Part shown: piece after piece, positions 40,741-49,162 of the stretch
Numbering within the stretch: position 1 is the stretch's first letter
How the letters are laid out: every line of letters starts with the position of its first letter
Origin: an uncultured Clostridia bacterium
Lineage (GTDB): Bacteria; Bacillota; Clostridia; Oscillospirales; Acutalibacteraceae
NCBI GenBank assembly: GCA_945948515.1
Contig: CAMFBH010000001.1
Span: 1 to 64,000 of the forward strand
Reading direction: 5' to 3'
DNA length: 64,000 bases
Notes under the pieces: generated by a model
Told to the model about the DNA's origin: nothing
The model's database searches: none
What the model saw: the letters and a program-made list of their open reading frames with translations, nothing else
Position numbers and translations under genes: made by a program

Positions 40741-41961
40741 TTACTTAACTTTCTTAACGGTTACCTTGCTTTTTGAAAGCTTTTTAATCTGCTTGCCTTT
40801 ATTTGTTATGTAAAGTGCACGGCTCTTGCTCTTTTTGGAAGCAAATGTGCATTTGCTAATCTTCACTGTTCCGAACTTTGTATTGTTCTTAGGAACACAG
40901 ATTTTCATTCCTGCATGGTATCCGATTGCTTTTGTTCCCTGAATAACGGTTTTATATCCTTTCCAGCTCTTTACCTTTGAGTCGAGTCCGATATAAATGC
41001 CGCAGGAGGTATAATTGTCCTTCTTACCGTTTGACTTAACGCGGCAGTTTTTGATTGTAAGCCCGAGAACATCATAGGCATTTATGCCTTCCTGCTTTGT
41101 TGCGGTAATATTGCAGTTTTCAATTCTTATATTCTTAAAGAATTTATTGCCTATTCTGTTTGTTCCGATTCCTCTTACATACTTGATTTTGCAATCTTTT
41201 ATTTTAACATTTTCACATGCCGTATCGTCCCACGGAGTTCCCACGGGAGAATTTTCGGCACGGTATGTATTGTCAATCTGAATTGCCTCGTTTGACGGCT
41301 CACCCGTGTAAACGCTTCCGCTGACTGCCAAATTGCATTTTGTAATATTTACATTCTTAACGCCGGCAATTTCAATAAAATGACCGTTGTAGTTGTTTTT
41401 AAAAGCACAGCCGTTAATTGTTATATTTGACGAATGCATAAACAGAAAGCTTGAATATCCCACATAATAGCCGTTTGACTTTTTCGCCTTGCTTGTGTCG
41501 GGATTTGCAGAGCCTACCCATGTTCCGCCGTTTACCGTAACATTCTTAACGCCGTTGTAGCCGCCGGCGCTTTCACCGTACTGGCTTCCTTTATAATATG
41601 CGCTTATGATAAGTCCCTTACCTGCAACATCCTGAATAATGGTTGAGCCTTCGGCGTTTATTGTTTCGTTGCCGAAAACATGAATTGCATGATAGAGATG
41701 ATATTCGCCCGGAGTGAAGGTTAAATTAACCTGATAGTCTCTGTTCTGCTCAAAAATATGCTTAATAACAACGGAATCGCTGTCTATCTCGTGATGAGCT
41801 GTTTTCTCACCGCCGGGTGCAATTGTTACATTATAAATTTTGTTTACTTCATCTCTTGCTTCGCTTGTTATTACTGCCGCCTCGGCGCACAGAACGCCAC
41901 CGAAAATAAAAGCAGTTAAGGTGAGCAGAAAAACGAGAAGCTTTTTAGTTGTTTTTTTCAT
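40741..41961 (-). CDS. Secreted right-handed beta-helix protein
   Basis: A 406-aa protein with an N-terminal signal peptide (MKKTTKKLLVFLLTLTAF, cut near AEA). The body consists of parallel beta-helix turns, each with an NV-x-I or I-x-NC pattern (GVKNVTVNGGTWVG, NITINGCAFKNN, NVNITKCNL, NVKIKDCKI, IRIENCNI). This is the fold of pectate lyases and other polysaccharide-active proteins. No catalytic residues were recognised, so the substrate is unknown. A very Lys-rich tail ends the protein. It starts 12 bp after the M28 peptidase gene. Confidence 0.75.
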   Translation of the reverse strand: MKKTTKKLLVFLLTLTAFIFGGVLCAEAAVITSEARDEVNKIYNVTIAPGGEKTAHHEIDSDSVVIKHIFEQNRDYQVNLTFTPGEYHLYHAIHVFGNETINAEGSTIIQDVAGKGLIISAYYKGSQYGESAGGYNGVKNVTVNGGTWVGSANPDTSKAKKSNGYYVGYSSFLFMHSSNITINGCAFKNNYNGHFIEIAGVKNVNITKCNLAVSGSVYTGEPSNEAIQIDNTYRAENSPVGTPWDDTACENVKIKDCKIKYVRGIGTNRIGNKFFKNIRIENCNITATKQEGINAYDVLGLTIKNCRVKSNGKKDNYTSCGIYIGLDSKVKSWKGYKTVIQGTKAIGYHAGMKICVPKNNTKFGTVKISKCTFASKKSKSRALYITNKGKQIKKLSKSKVTVKKVK

Positions 41962-41973
41962 ACTTTTCTCTCC

Positions 41974-43230
41974 TTATTTCTGAGGGAGTCCCTCTTTATC
42001 GTACATACAAGCCGCTTCAACCATAATTTCAATTCCGGCTTTAATTGCTTCGGGTCTGAGATTTTCAATATTATCAAGTCTTGTGTGATAATATCTCGGC
42101 GGAGCGGGATCCATTGCGGCAAAGCCTGTTGCCTTAATACCCTTTTGAGTGAATGCGGCAGCATCGCATCCGCCTATGTAAATTGATTCAAATTTCAAAT
42201 CAAATCCGCAGTTAGCAGCGGCATTCTTAACAAGATGCTTTGCGCCGTAATCGTGCTGAACGGTTCCGGAAAGATCGCGGTCATAAACAGCCATTGTTTC
42301 AAGGTCACGGAAGGTATCCATTGCAACAACGCAGGTGGGAATTTCCTTGAGCTCTTTTTCGTGAGCCTTAACATAAGCCTTTGCTCCGCGCAAGCCTGCT
42401 TCCTCTGAGCCCGAGCAAATCATAACAAGCTCGGTGTTTTCAAACTCAACTCCTGCCTCGCTGAGAGCCTTAACAACTCCCATTCCGGCATAGCATCCCG
42501 AAAGGTTATCGGAAGCGCCGGGAACGCTTTTAGTCCAGCTCTGGAAGAAAAGAAATGCAATTTCAAACGGAATGAAAATACAGCTGATAACGAAAAGAGC
42601 AATGAAAAACGGTTTTGCGCTTGTTATTGTGCTTGCGGCGGCACCCTTACCTGCAATTATGCAAATTACTGCAAAAACAGTTTGAACAACAAGACCGACA
42701 ACAGCAGGAATTTCAACAAACAGCTTTGCCTGAAGACCGCCAATAAGATAATTGAGATTCCATTCAAACTGACTGTCGGAATGGGCAATCATAATAAATC
42801 TCTGCTTTGTTTCACCCTTGGGAGATTTTTTTGCAATCATATTGTGTGAGGTGTGCTTCGGGAAAAGGAAATCATCAAATTCCTTGTACATAAGAAATTC
42901 AAAAAGAAGCGGAATAAATGCAAGAATGCAAAGAACAACTGCCGCAATCGGGCTTGCAAACCAGTTAACAAAAACGCTTGCAACACCGCAGGCAACAGTA
43001 AATGGAATGAATCCCATAAAGCCCTGACGGCGAACAGTAAACTCTTCAATATTAACATCGTCGCAATAATTTTTCATGTCCTTTGCCATCCACTGCTGAG
43101 CTCTGTGCTCCTCAGGTGAACCCGGCTTTCTCGGACCGATTTTGTTAACAATTTTTTTAATTCCGCGAACAGCATAATCGGTATTTTTATCAATATCAAT
43201 ATTTTTGCTGTACTCAAGAGCAATTTTCAT
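41974..43230 (-). CDS. M28-family zinc peptidase with membrane segments
   Basis: The 418-aa protein has an M28 metallopeptidase domain interrupted by four to five membrane segments (about residues 75-120 and 165-225). Metal and catalytic residues are visible: MIAHSDSQFE (His, Asp), PGASDNLSG (bridging Asp), CSGSEEAGLRG (Glu-Glu), MDTFRD and YYHTRLDN (His). The catalytic blocks flank the hydrophobic insert, which tethers the peptidase to the membrane. Its substrate is unknown. It is coupled with the beta-helix gene. Confidence 0.85.
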   Translation of the reverse strand: MKIALEYSKNIDIDKNTDYAVRGIKKIVNKIGPRKPGSPEEHRAQQWMAKDMKNYCDDVNIEEFTVRRQGFMGFIPFTVACGVASVFVNWFASPIAAVVLCILAFIPLLFEFLMYKEFDDFLFPKHTSHNMIAKKSPKGETKQRFIMIAHSDSQFEWNLNYLIGGLQAKLFVEIPAVVGLVVQTVFAVICIIAGKGAAASTITSAKPFFIALFVISCIFIPFEIAFLFFQSWTKSVPGASDNLSGCYAGMGVVKALSEAGVEFENTELVMICSGSEEAGLRGAKAYVKAHEKELKEIPTCVVAMDTFRDLETMAVYDRDLSGTVQHDYGAKHLVKNAAANCGFDLKFESIYIGGCDAAAFTQKGIKATGFAAMDPAPPRYYHTRLDNIENLRPEAIKAGIEIMVEAACMYDKEGLPQK

Positions 43231-43243
43231 AAAAAAATCTCCC

Positions 43244-43294
43244 CTATGTTAAATCTTTACACTTCATTTTAACATAGAGAAGATTTTATTTCAA
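43244..43294 (-). promoter_or_regulatory. Promoter of the M28 gene with an overlapping inverted repeat
   Basis: On the minus strand: TTGAAA (43294-43289), 17-bp spacer, TAAAAT (43271-43266). A perfect 10-bp inverted repeat (43277-43268 and 43253-43244, 14 bp apart) has one arm overlapping the -10 and spacer and the other just past the start point. It may be an operator or, less likely, a leader hairpin. Confidence 0.6.
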
Positions 43295-43330
43295 GATAAT
43301 AGCACTAAACAAATAAATTATTTGGGGGAT

Positions 43331-43777
43331 TTATTTAGTTTTTACACTGTTAACCTTTGACCAATTGGAATAAACCTTTGTGCTCTTGCCGTTTACTTTA
43401 ACGGTTTTATAGGTGCGAACACGAACATAATATGTTCTTTGATTTGAACTTTGAAATGTTCTTTGTGAAGTTCTTATTTCCTTTGCAGGTTACGGCTTTT
43501 GTTGTTTTCTTAGTGAACTTCTTAGATGTACTGTACTGAACCTGATAGCCCGATACGCCGCTTACCTTTTTCCAAGTTACTTTAAACGACTTTTTGCCCT
43601 TAACAAGCTTTTTGATTGATGTTGATTTCGGCTTTTTAACGGTTGAAGATTTAGTTGTAACCGGAGTATTTGTTACCGTCGCAACAGGCTGAACGGGAGT
43701 TGCGGGAGTTGCGGGTGTTGCGGGTGTTGCGGGTGTTTCCGGAGTAATCGGAGTTACGGTGATTTGAGGTGTTTTTT
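43331..43777 (-). pseudogene. Remnant of a cell-surface protein with Thr-Pro repeats and fibronectin-like domain
   Basis: This stretch has no intact gene but reads as the 3' end of one on the minus strand. It opens, without a start codon, into ETPATPATPATPATP (five 9-bp repeats, 43694-43738). A domain with FKVTWKKVSGVSGYQVQYST follows, the fibronectin III-like pattern of clostridial surface proteins. Between about 43490 and 43430 the frame shifts; the other frame continues YYVRVRTYK and ends NSVKTK at 43331. So it has both a 5' truncation and a frameshift. Confidence 0.85.
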
Positions 43778-43779
43778 AC

Positions 43780-43810
43780 AAAAAAAGCACCGCAGAAAGC
43801 TCTGCGGTGC
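43780..43810 (-). terminator. Intrinsic terminator of the pantothenate/DUF1015 operon
   Basis: Minus-strand 10-bp G/C-rich stem (43810-43801 with 43796-43787) followed by seven T (43786-43780). The truncated surface-protein remnant begins right behind it. Confidence 0.9.
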
Positions 43811-43826
43811 CAAAACATTTTATTTA

Positions 43827-45068
43827 TTAACTTAAGGAATGAATAAATATTCCCGAAAGAAGCTTAGGCTCAAACCATGTTGATTTGGGAGGCATAGTTT
43901 TTCCTGCGTCAGCAATATCCATAAGCTCTCCGATTGTTGTGGGATACATTGCAAAGGCAATTTTCATATCGCTCTGCGCCCTGCGCTCAAGCTCCTCAAT
44001 TCCTCTGATTCCGCCGATAAAATCAATTCTTTTATCATTGCGGGGATTTTTGATATTCAAAACAGGTGAAAGCAACAGATTTTGAAGAACGGAAACATCA
44101 AGCCTTTCAACAGGGTCATCTTCGTTAATCAGCTCCTGCTTTGCACGAAGGCAGAACCACTTTCCATTTATGTACATTCCGAAGGTGTGCCTTTCACTCG
44201 GCTTAAATCTTCCCTGCACTTTCTCAACATCAAAGCTTTTTGAAATTTCAGCAAGCAATTCCTCTTCGGAAAGGGAATTAGTGTCGCTGACAACTCGGTT
44301 ATAGTCCATAATTTCAAGCTCTTCCGCCGAGAAGGCAACGGCAAGGAAGAAATTAAACTCCTCCTCACCCGTGTAATTGGGGCTTTTCTGCCTTTTCTTT
44401 AGACCAACCTTAACCGCGCTCGCACAGCGATGATGTCCGTCGGCAATATAAAGAGCCTTCGTTTCGCCGAAAAGGCTGCAAATTCTTTTTGCGGCAACAT
44501 CATCAGTTACAACCCAAACCGTGTTGTGAACTCCGTCGGAGGAGATAAAATCATATTCCGCCTCGTTTGAAGCACACCAAAGCTCAATAATTGAAGAAAG
44601 CTCGCTGTTTTTTCTGTAAGCAAGAAAAATAGGTCCTGTATTTGAATCGCACGCTTCAACATGGCGAATTCGGTCCTTCTCCTTGGCTTCAAGCGTGTGC
44701 TCGTGCTTTTTGATAACATCGTTAATATAGTCATCTATTGAGGCACAGCCGACTATTCCTGTTTGAGTTCTTCCGTTCATAACCTGGCGGTAAATATAAT
44801 AATACGCCTTTTTATCCTGAACAAGCGCGCCCTCATCTTTGAGCCTTTGAAGATTTTCGCTTGCTTTTTTATATACCTCATCGGAATAAATATCCGTTCC
44901 CTCCGGCAAATCTATTTCAGCCTTGTCGATATGAAGAAACGAATATCTGTTTCCTATAACAAAATCCCTCGCCTCATCACTGCTCATAACATCGTATGGT
45001 AGTGCAGGGATATCTGCCTGCCTTTCTTTAGACGGTCTGTATGCTCTGAACGGTCTGAAAACTGCCAT
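43827..45068 (-). CDS. DUF1015 family protein
   Basis: A 413-aa cytoplasmic protein with the DUF1015 blocks: RPFRAYRP near the start, PALPYDVMSSDEARD, HEHTLEAKEKDR, CDSNTGPIF and LYIADGHHRCASAV. The GHHR motif resembles ParB/Srx-fold nucleotide-hydrolysing proteins, and relatives have been proposed to be serine kinases. No serine-pathway genes are adjacent here, so function is open. It follows coaX by 5 bp and ends at a strong terminator. Confidence 0.85.
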   Translation of the reverse strand: MAVFRPFRAYRPSKERQADIPALPYDVMSSDEARDFVIGNRYSFLHIDKAEIDLPEGTDIYSDEVYKKASENLQRLKDEGALVQDKKAYYYIYRQVMNGRTQTGIVGCASIDDYINDVIKKHEHTLEAKEKDRIRHVEACDSNTGPIFLAYRKNSELSSIIELWCASNEAEYDFISSDGVHNTVWVVTDDVAAKRICSLFGETKALYIADGHHRCASAVKVGLKKRQKSPNYTGEEEFNFFLAVAFSAEELEIMDYNRVVSDTNSLSEEELLAEISKSFDVEKVQGRFKPSERHTFGMYINGKWFCLRAKQELINEDDPVERLDVSVLQNLLLSPVLNIKNPRNDKRIDFIGGIRGIEELERRAQSDMKIAFAMYPTTIGELMDIADAGKTMPPKSTWFEPKLLSGIFIHSLS

Positions 45069-45073
45069 ATTAT

Positions 45074-45841
45074 CTATTCTCCCTCATTGTTTTTGTTATA
45101 AATAATTCTTAATCCATCAAGAAGCAAATTTTCGTCAACAACCGTTTCTGCCTTGCAGTGCTTGGAAATTGCTCTGCCAAAGCCGCCCGTTACGATAACA
45201 TTTGCCTTTTCACCGAGTTCAGCTTCAATTCTGCTGATAATACCCTCAACCATTGAAGCAGTTCCGTAAACAATTCCGCTTTTCATACTTTCGGCTGAAT
45301 TTGTTCCGATAAGCTTACTCGGTGCCGAAATATCAATTTGGGGAAGCTGAGCCGTTCCCGAAGCAATAGCATTAATTGAGGTTTTTACTCCGCAGCAAAT
45401 AAGACAGCCGATAAATGCTCCGCTTTTGTCAATTACCGATGCCGTTGTTGCGGTTCCGAAATCAAAAATAATCTGCGGACAGGGGTATTTTGCCTTAGCC
45501 GCAACCGCGCCTGCAACCATATCCGCTCCAAGCTCACCCGGATTGTCAATGCTTATTTTCAGTCCCGTTTTTACTCCGGGTCCGAGAATCATCGGCGTTA
45601 CTCCGCAGGCAAGCCTTACAGCCGACCTAAGCGTTCCAACAAGCGCCGGAACAACCGAAGATATAATTGCTCCGCTTATTTTTTCAATTTCGTGAAGCTT
45701 CAAAAAAGAAGCAAGCTTCATTGCGTACTCATCCTGAGTTTCATAGATTTCCGTTGAAAATCTTCCCGAGCAAACAAGCTCCTCTTCTTTAAAAACTCCG
45801 AGAACAATATTTGTGTTGCCTACATCTATTGCTAAAATCAT
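45074..45841 (-). CDS. coaX: Type III pantothenate kinase
   Basis: Phosphorylates pantothenate, the first step of CoA synthesis. It is 255 aa with the type III motifs DVGNTNIVLGVF (phosphate-binding), PGELGADMVAGAVAAKAKYP (GADR-like pantothenate site) and DFGTATT. It lies between the ECF transporter subunit and DUF1015 in one operon. Another CoA enzyme, CoaE, is fused to Sua5 elsewhere in the window. Confidence 0.95.
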   Translation of the reverse strand: MILAIDVGNTNIVLGVFKEEELVCSGRFSTEIYETQDEYAMKLASFLKLHEIEKISGAIISSVVPALVGTLRSAVRLACGVTPMILGPGVKTGLKISIDNPGELGADMVAGAVAAKAKYPCPQIIFDFGTATTASVIDKSGAFIGCLICCGVKTSINAIASGTAQLPQIDISAPSKLIGTNSAESMKSGIVYGTASMVEGIISRIEAELGEKANVIVTGGFGRAISKHCKAETVVDENLLLDGLRIIYNKNNEGE

Positions 45842-45859
45842 TTTTTTGCTCCGATTAAA

Positions 45860-46435
45860 TTATTTTGTTTCCTTTTTTCCGAGATGAACTATTCTTACTA
45901 TAACCGGTCCGAGAACAATATTAACTGCAAGTTCAAAAATAAAATTCAAGCCCACAAGACCGGTAATCATATATATTGCCGCATTCTGCGCTCCCGAAGC
46001 AAGCGCCCATTCGCGGATTGTATCTATAAAGAATACGCAGCAGCCGAGCAGAAATATTCCCGTGTTAACAACCGGGCAAACAACTGCCGAGCAAATAACG
46101 GCTGCATTTTTGCTTTTCTTTTCGATTGCCTTGTAAACAAGTCCTGCACAAGCGCCTGCAAGAATGCCCTTCAAAAGAACAGTTATAACCGTTCCGGCAG
46201 GATTGATTGTTAAAAATGCCGCGGCATCGCCGGAGGCAAGAACCGTTACGCCGAAAGCAAGACCGAGCCATGCTCCTGCGCCTACTCCGAAAAGAGCGCT
46301 TCCCACAACAATGGGAATAAGAACCAAAGACACTGAGAATGTGCCAAGCTTAATGTTGCTTGCGATAAGTTGAAGCACAACAACTATTGCAGTCATCATT
46401 GCAACTCCCACAAGCTTTTTTGTGTTGTTTTTCAT
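45860..46435 (-). CDS. ECF transporter S component, probable pantothenate uptake
   Basis: Membrane protein of 191 aa with about six hydrophobic segments, the size and layout of an energy-coupling-factor substrate-binding subunit. The N-terminal region has the small-residue helix (TAIVVVLQLIAS) that contacts the EcfT subunit. Pantothenate is proposed as substrate only because coaX follows 18 bp downstream. The ATPase and EcfT subunits are not in the window. Confidence 0.75.
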   Translation of the reverse strand: MKNNTKKLVGVAMMTAIVVVLQLIASNIKLGTFSVSLVLIPIVVGSALFGVGAGAWLGLAFGVTVLASGDAAAFLTINPAGTVITVLLKGILAGACAGLVYKAIEKKSKNAAVICSAVVCPVVNTGIFLLGCCVFFIDTIREWALASGAQNAAIYMITGLVGLNFIFELAVNIVLGPVIVRIVHLGKKETK

Positions 46436-46566
46436 ATTAAATTTTCCTTTCTACTACTGTTCCAAAGCACCTTGCGCAACACAAAACGCAATATGCCCGA
46501 AAGATTATATTTCTTTCTGCGGATACAATGCACCATTATTATATTACCGAACATTAAAAAAGTAAA
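46436..46566 (-). promoter_or_regulatory. Promoter and about 95-base leader of the ECF-coaX-DUF1015 operon
   Basis: On the minus strand: TTTACT (46566-46561), 17-bp spacer, TATAAT (46543-46538). The leader of about 95 bases is long for this genome and contains two short stem-loops (GAAAG/CTTTC and TTGCG/CGCAA) and a repeated GGTGC. No known riboswitch was recognised. Confidence 0.6.
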
Positions 46567-46570
46567 GAAA

Positions 46571-46598
46571 AAAGAGCGGACAAATTTGCCCGCTCTTT
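46571..46598 (-). terminator. Intrinsic terminator of oadB-oadG
   Basis: AAAGAGCGG and CCGCTCTTT arms (46598-46590 and 46579-46571), followed on the minus strand by a T-rich tail. Confidence 0.8.
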
Positions 46599-46607
46599 TA
46601 ATGATTA

Positions 46608-46802
46608 TTATTCTTTATCCTGACTGTCCTTGTCCTTTTTCGATGAAAACAGTTTATTTAAACCGTAGGTGCAAAGAATGATAACACCGATAACAAGGAA
46701 AATTCCAACCATTCCGATTGCCATAACTGGAAGAGTTTGCTTCCAAGAGGACAGGTTAAATGCAAGTGTGAGAGCAGAAATCTGCATAATAATATCAAGC
46801 AT
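46608..46802 (-). CDS. OadG-like small subunit of a Na+-translocating decarboxylase
   Basis: A small membrane protein (64 aa from the ATG at 46802, 67 from a GTG at 46811). It has one helix (MAIGMVGIFLVIGVIILCTYG) and a charged Lys/Asp tail, as in the gamma subunit of oxaloacetate or methylmalonyl-CoA decarboxylase. That subunit anchors the carboxyltransferase to the beta subunit. The assignment relies on size, topology and position 12-20 bp after the beta subunit gene. Confidence 0.75.
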   Translation of the reverse strand: MLDIIMQISALTLAFNLSSWKQTLPVMAIGMVGIFLVIGVIILCTYGLNKLFSSKKDKDSQDKE

Positions 46803-46822
46803 AATATTCACCGCACCTTTCG

Positions 46823-47962
46823 TTAAATTAAGCCTTCAACAAGTGTAAGAACAAGTCCGCCTGCAATAACCGAAGCAATCTGACCTGACACATTTACGCT
46901 GATTGACTGCATAAGCAGGAAGTTTTGATTATCTTCCTTGAGACCCATTTGGTTAACAACTCTTCCGCTCATCGGGAATGCCGATATGCCTGCCGCGCCT
47001 ATCATCGGATTAACCTTTTTACCCTTGGGAAGGAAGATGTTAAGAATTTTTGCAAAGAAAACACCGCCGGCGGTATCGAAAATGAAAGCAACAAGTCCGA
47101 GTCCGAGAATGAGCAGAGTTTCCTTCTTAAGGAAATCCTCATAATACATTTTTGAGGCAACGGTAATTCCGAGAAGAATTGTTATTAGGTTTGCAAGAGC
47201 GTTTTGCGCGGTTTCCGAAAGAGCATTCAGAACACCGCACTCACGGATAAGATTACCGAACATCAGAAAGCCTACAAGGGCAACCGATTTCGGAGCAACA
47301 AGTCCGGAGATAATTGTTATAATAACGGGGAAGAGAATTTTAGTTGCCTTTGAAACCTCGCCCGGCTTGTATTTCATTCTGATAAGTCGCTCTTTTTTAG
47401 TGGTACAAGCCTTAATAACCGGCGGCTGAATAATGGGAACAAGCGCCATGTATGAATACGCCGCAACCATAATAGGTCCGAGGTATTTTGAGCCAAGCTC
47501 ATTTGCAACAAAAATAGATGTCGGTCCGTCTGCCGCACCGATAATTGCGATTGAAGCGGCATCCTTAATATCAAAGAAGAAGGCTGCAACAACAAAGGTT
47601 AAAAAGATACCGAACTGCGCCGCCGCACCGAAAAGCATAAGCCACGGATTTTTAAGAAGCGGTCCGAAATCAATCATTGCTCCTATTCCTATGAATAGCA
47701 GAAGCGGAAACAGCTCGTTTGCAATACCTGCGTTAAACAAAACCGTTATCGGACCGTCTTCCCCGATAGCGCCTGACATCGGAAGATTAACAAGAATCGT
47801 TCCGAAGCCGAGAGGAAGGAGAAGAGTGGGCTCCATTTCCTTTTTTATTGCAAGAAAAACGAGCAAGCCGCCGATAATCATCATTATCACCTGGCGGTAA
47901 TCAAGATTGCCGAAGTTTGAAAACAGATCGGCAAAGGTTGAAAAAACATTTAACTGCGTCAT
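46823..47962 (-). CDS. Na+-translocating decarboxylase beta subunit
   Basis: The 379-aa integral membrane protein is the ion-pumping subunit of biotin-dependent decarboxylases. The conserved membrane motif GAADGPTSIFVAN, which includes the Na+-site Asp, and GGLLVFLAIKKEMEP near the N-terminus are clear. It couples decarboxylation of oxaloacetate, methylmalonyl-CoA or glutaconyl-CoA to Na+ export. Alpha (carboxyltransferase) and biotin carrier genes are absent here, so the substrate is open. It has its own promoter and is followed by the small subunit. Confidence 0.93.
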   Translation of the reverse strand: MTQLNVFSTFADLFSNFGNLDYRQVIMMIIGGLLVFLAIKKEMEPTLLLPLGFGTILVNLPMSGAIGEDGPITVLFNAGIANELFPLLLFIGIGAMIDFGPLLKNPWLMLFGAAAQFGIFLTFVVAAFFFDIKDAASIAIIGAADGPTSIFVANELGSKYLGPIMVAAYSYMALVPIIQPPVIKACTTKKERLIRMKYKPGEVSKATKILFPVIITIISGLVAPKSVALVGFLMFGNLIRECGVLNALSETAQNALANLITILLGITVASKMYYEDFLKKETLLILGLGLVAFIFDTAGGVFFAKILNIFLPKGKKVNPMIGAAGISAFPMSGRVVNQMGLKEDNQNFLLMQSISVNVSGQIASVIAGGLVLTLVEGLI

Positions 47963-47992
47963 TTCTTTACCTCCGTGAAAACATCTGAACGC

Positions 47993-48025
47993 TTGTATTA
48001 TAATACAATCTTATCCGCTTGTCAC
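47993..48025 (-). promoter_or_regulatory. oadB promoter with a perfect 16-bp palindrome over the -10
   Basis: On the minus strand: GTGACA (48025-48020), 17-bp spacer, TATAAT (48002-47997). The perfect palindrome TTGTATTATAATACAA (47993-48008) is centred on the -10 and looks like a repressor operator. The regulator is unknown. Confidence 0.7.
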
Positions 48026-48074
48026 TATTTTTTTTAAAATCTTTAGATTATGGCTATATTCGGAAAAAAGTTTA

Positions 48075-48560
48075 TTATCTGAAGAAAATGCCTATGTATG
48101 TTCTTCCTTTTTCATTCATGCATTTATACTGCCCGTTAAGAGAATCGGAAGTAGTATCCTGAGTTATTTTAACGGTTTTGCCGGATGATGAAACGCCGTA
48201 GGAGTCGCCTAATTTCGTGCAAAAAGCAAGATAATGATAGTTTTTCAGCTTATCCACACCCTGAACAACCTCAAAAAACGGAGTTCTTGATGCAAAAATT
48301 ATTCCCGCAGTAGGAACGAAATCACAGGAAAGAGTTAGCTCCCTGCTTTCCTCTCCGTCGCCGAAATACATCATAACATAAACCTGCGAATTCCACTTGT
48401 CTCTTTCCGATTGATCTATATGCCTGACATTATCCTCAAGATGATTTCCTACAACCGAATCAATAATACTGTTATCATTGTTAAAATCGGTTCTAAGCGG
48501 AATATCCGAGCCAAGCCAACTGTTTAATCCGAGCTTTTCTGTTTTATTTGTACTGCTCAT
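48075..48560 (-). CDS. Phage tail fibre-like protein
   Basis: A 161-aa protein, last in the phage-derived operon. The N-terminus (TEKLGLNSWLGSDIPLRTDF) matches the start of many clostridial phage tail proteins that follow gpI; the segment HIDQSERDKWNSQ is a common fibre motif. The C-terminal 90 residues have no recognised fold and could be the receptor-binding tip. It is much shorter than typical fibres, and no chaperone gene follows. No clear terminator lies between its stop and the oadB promoter 50 bp on. Confidence 0.75.
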   Translation of the reverse strand: MSSTNKTEKLGLNSWLGSDIPLRTDFNNDNSIIDSVVGNHLEDNVRHIDQSERDKWNSQVYVMMYFGDGEESRELTLSCDFVPTAGIIFASRTPFFEVVQGVDKLKNYHYLAFCTKLGDSYGVSSSGKTVKITQDTTSDSLNGQYKCMNEKGRTYIGIFFR

Positions 48561-48574
48561 ATGCTGTTTTCTCC

Positions 48575-49162
48575 TTAATCAAAAGTAAATTCTCCTGTAT
48601 CTATACTTTCAAGTATATCAAAGCTGCAATTCAAAAGGTCATATTCGTTAAAGCAAAGTCCGTTTGCATCCCAGCAATCAAAATCCATCCCGTAGCCCGA
48701 AAGAACAACCTTTATAAATGGCGGAATTGTTTTTTCAATAATGTCACCGAGAATTTCAAGAAGCCTGAAATTTTCGCTTCCTATTCCCCAAACAGTTAAT
48801 GTTCCCTGATAAGCATTGTAGGTTACTTCACTTCCAAGCCTTGCAAACTCTTTTTTAAATTCCTCAAAAGTAAATTCTCCGAAGCTCTCCGAAAGCCGTT
48901 TTGTTATTCTTTTTCTTCGCTCATCAACAGTAAGATCGCTTTTTTCAAGGTTTAAAAGCATTTCAAGCCTTTCAAGCCCAAAGTCCTCTGCACTGTGAAC
49001 AAAAAGCTCCGAAAAAAGTGCTTCAAATTTCTCGGCAATCAATCCGAGTCCCGAAGCATATGCGCTTATTTCTGCATTGCTTATTCCGTTATCGGTAAAA
49101 TTGATTCCTATTCCCTCAAGAAGCGTTCTAATTCTTTCATACGAAAGCTGTTCACTCAACAT
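48575..49162 (-). CDS. Baseplate protein gpI / YmfQ (XkdU-like)
   Basis: A 195-aa protein of the YmfQ (DUF2313) type, at the standard place after gpJ. Such proteins form the outer wedge of myophage baseplates and connect to fibres. The body has the family's helical part (RLEMLLNLEKSDLTVDERRK) and the beta-rich C-terminus. The start at 49162 is preceded by CGGAGGTTTCC and overlaps the end of the gpJ gene. Confidence 0.82.
   Translation of the reverse strand: MLSEQLSYERIRTLLEGIGINFTDNGISNAEISAYASGLGLIAEKFEALFSELFVHSAEDFGLERLEMLLNLEKSDLTVDERRKRITKRLSESFGEFTFEEFKKEFARLGSEVTYNAYQGTLTVWGIGSENFRLLEILGDIIEKTIPPFIKVVLSGYGMDFDCWDANGLCFNEYDLLNCSFDILESIDTGEFTFD

Noticed and set aside
43231..43330. A small gene in the gap before the M28 promoter
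   Set aside because: No frame with a start and ribosome binding site; the sequence is AT-rich and holds only the promoter and inverted repeat.
43694..43738. Tandem 9-bp repeats as a CRISPR or regulatory array
   Set aside because: The unit is coding (Ala-Thr-Pro or Thr-Pro-Ala) within a surface-protein remnant, and there are no spacers.
47963..48074. Possible left attachment site of a prophage, to match 58690-58840
   Set aside because: No shared direct repeat was found between the two flanks by eye.
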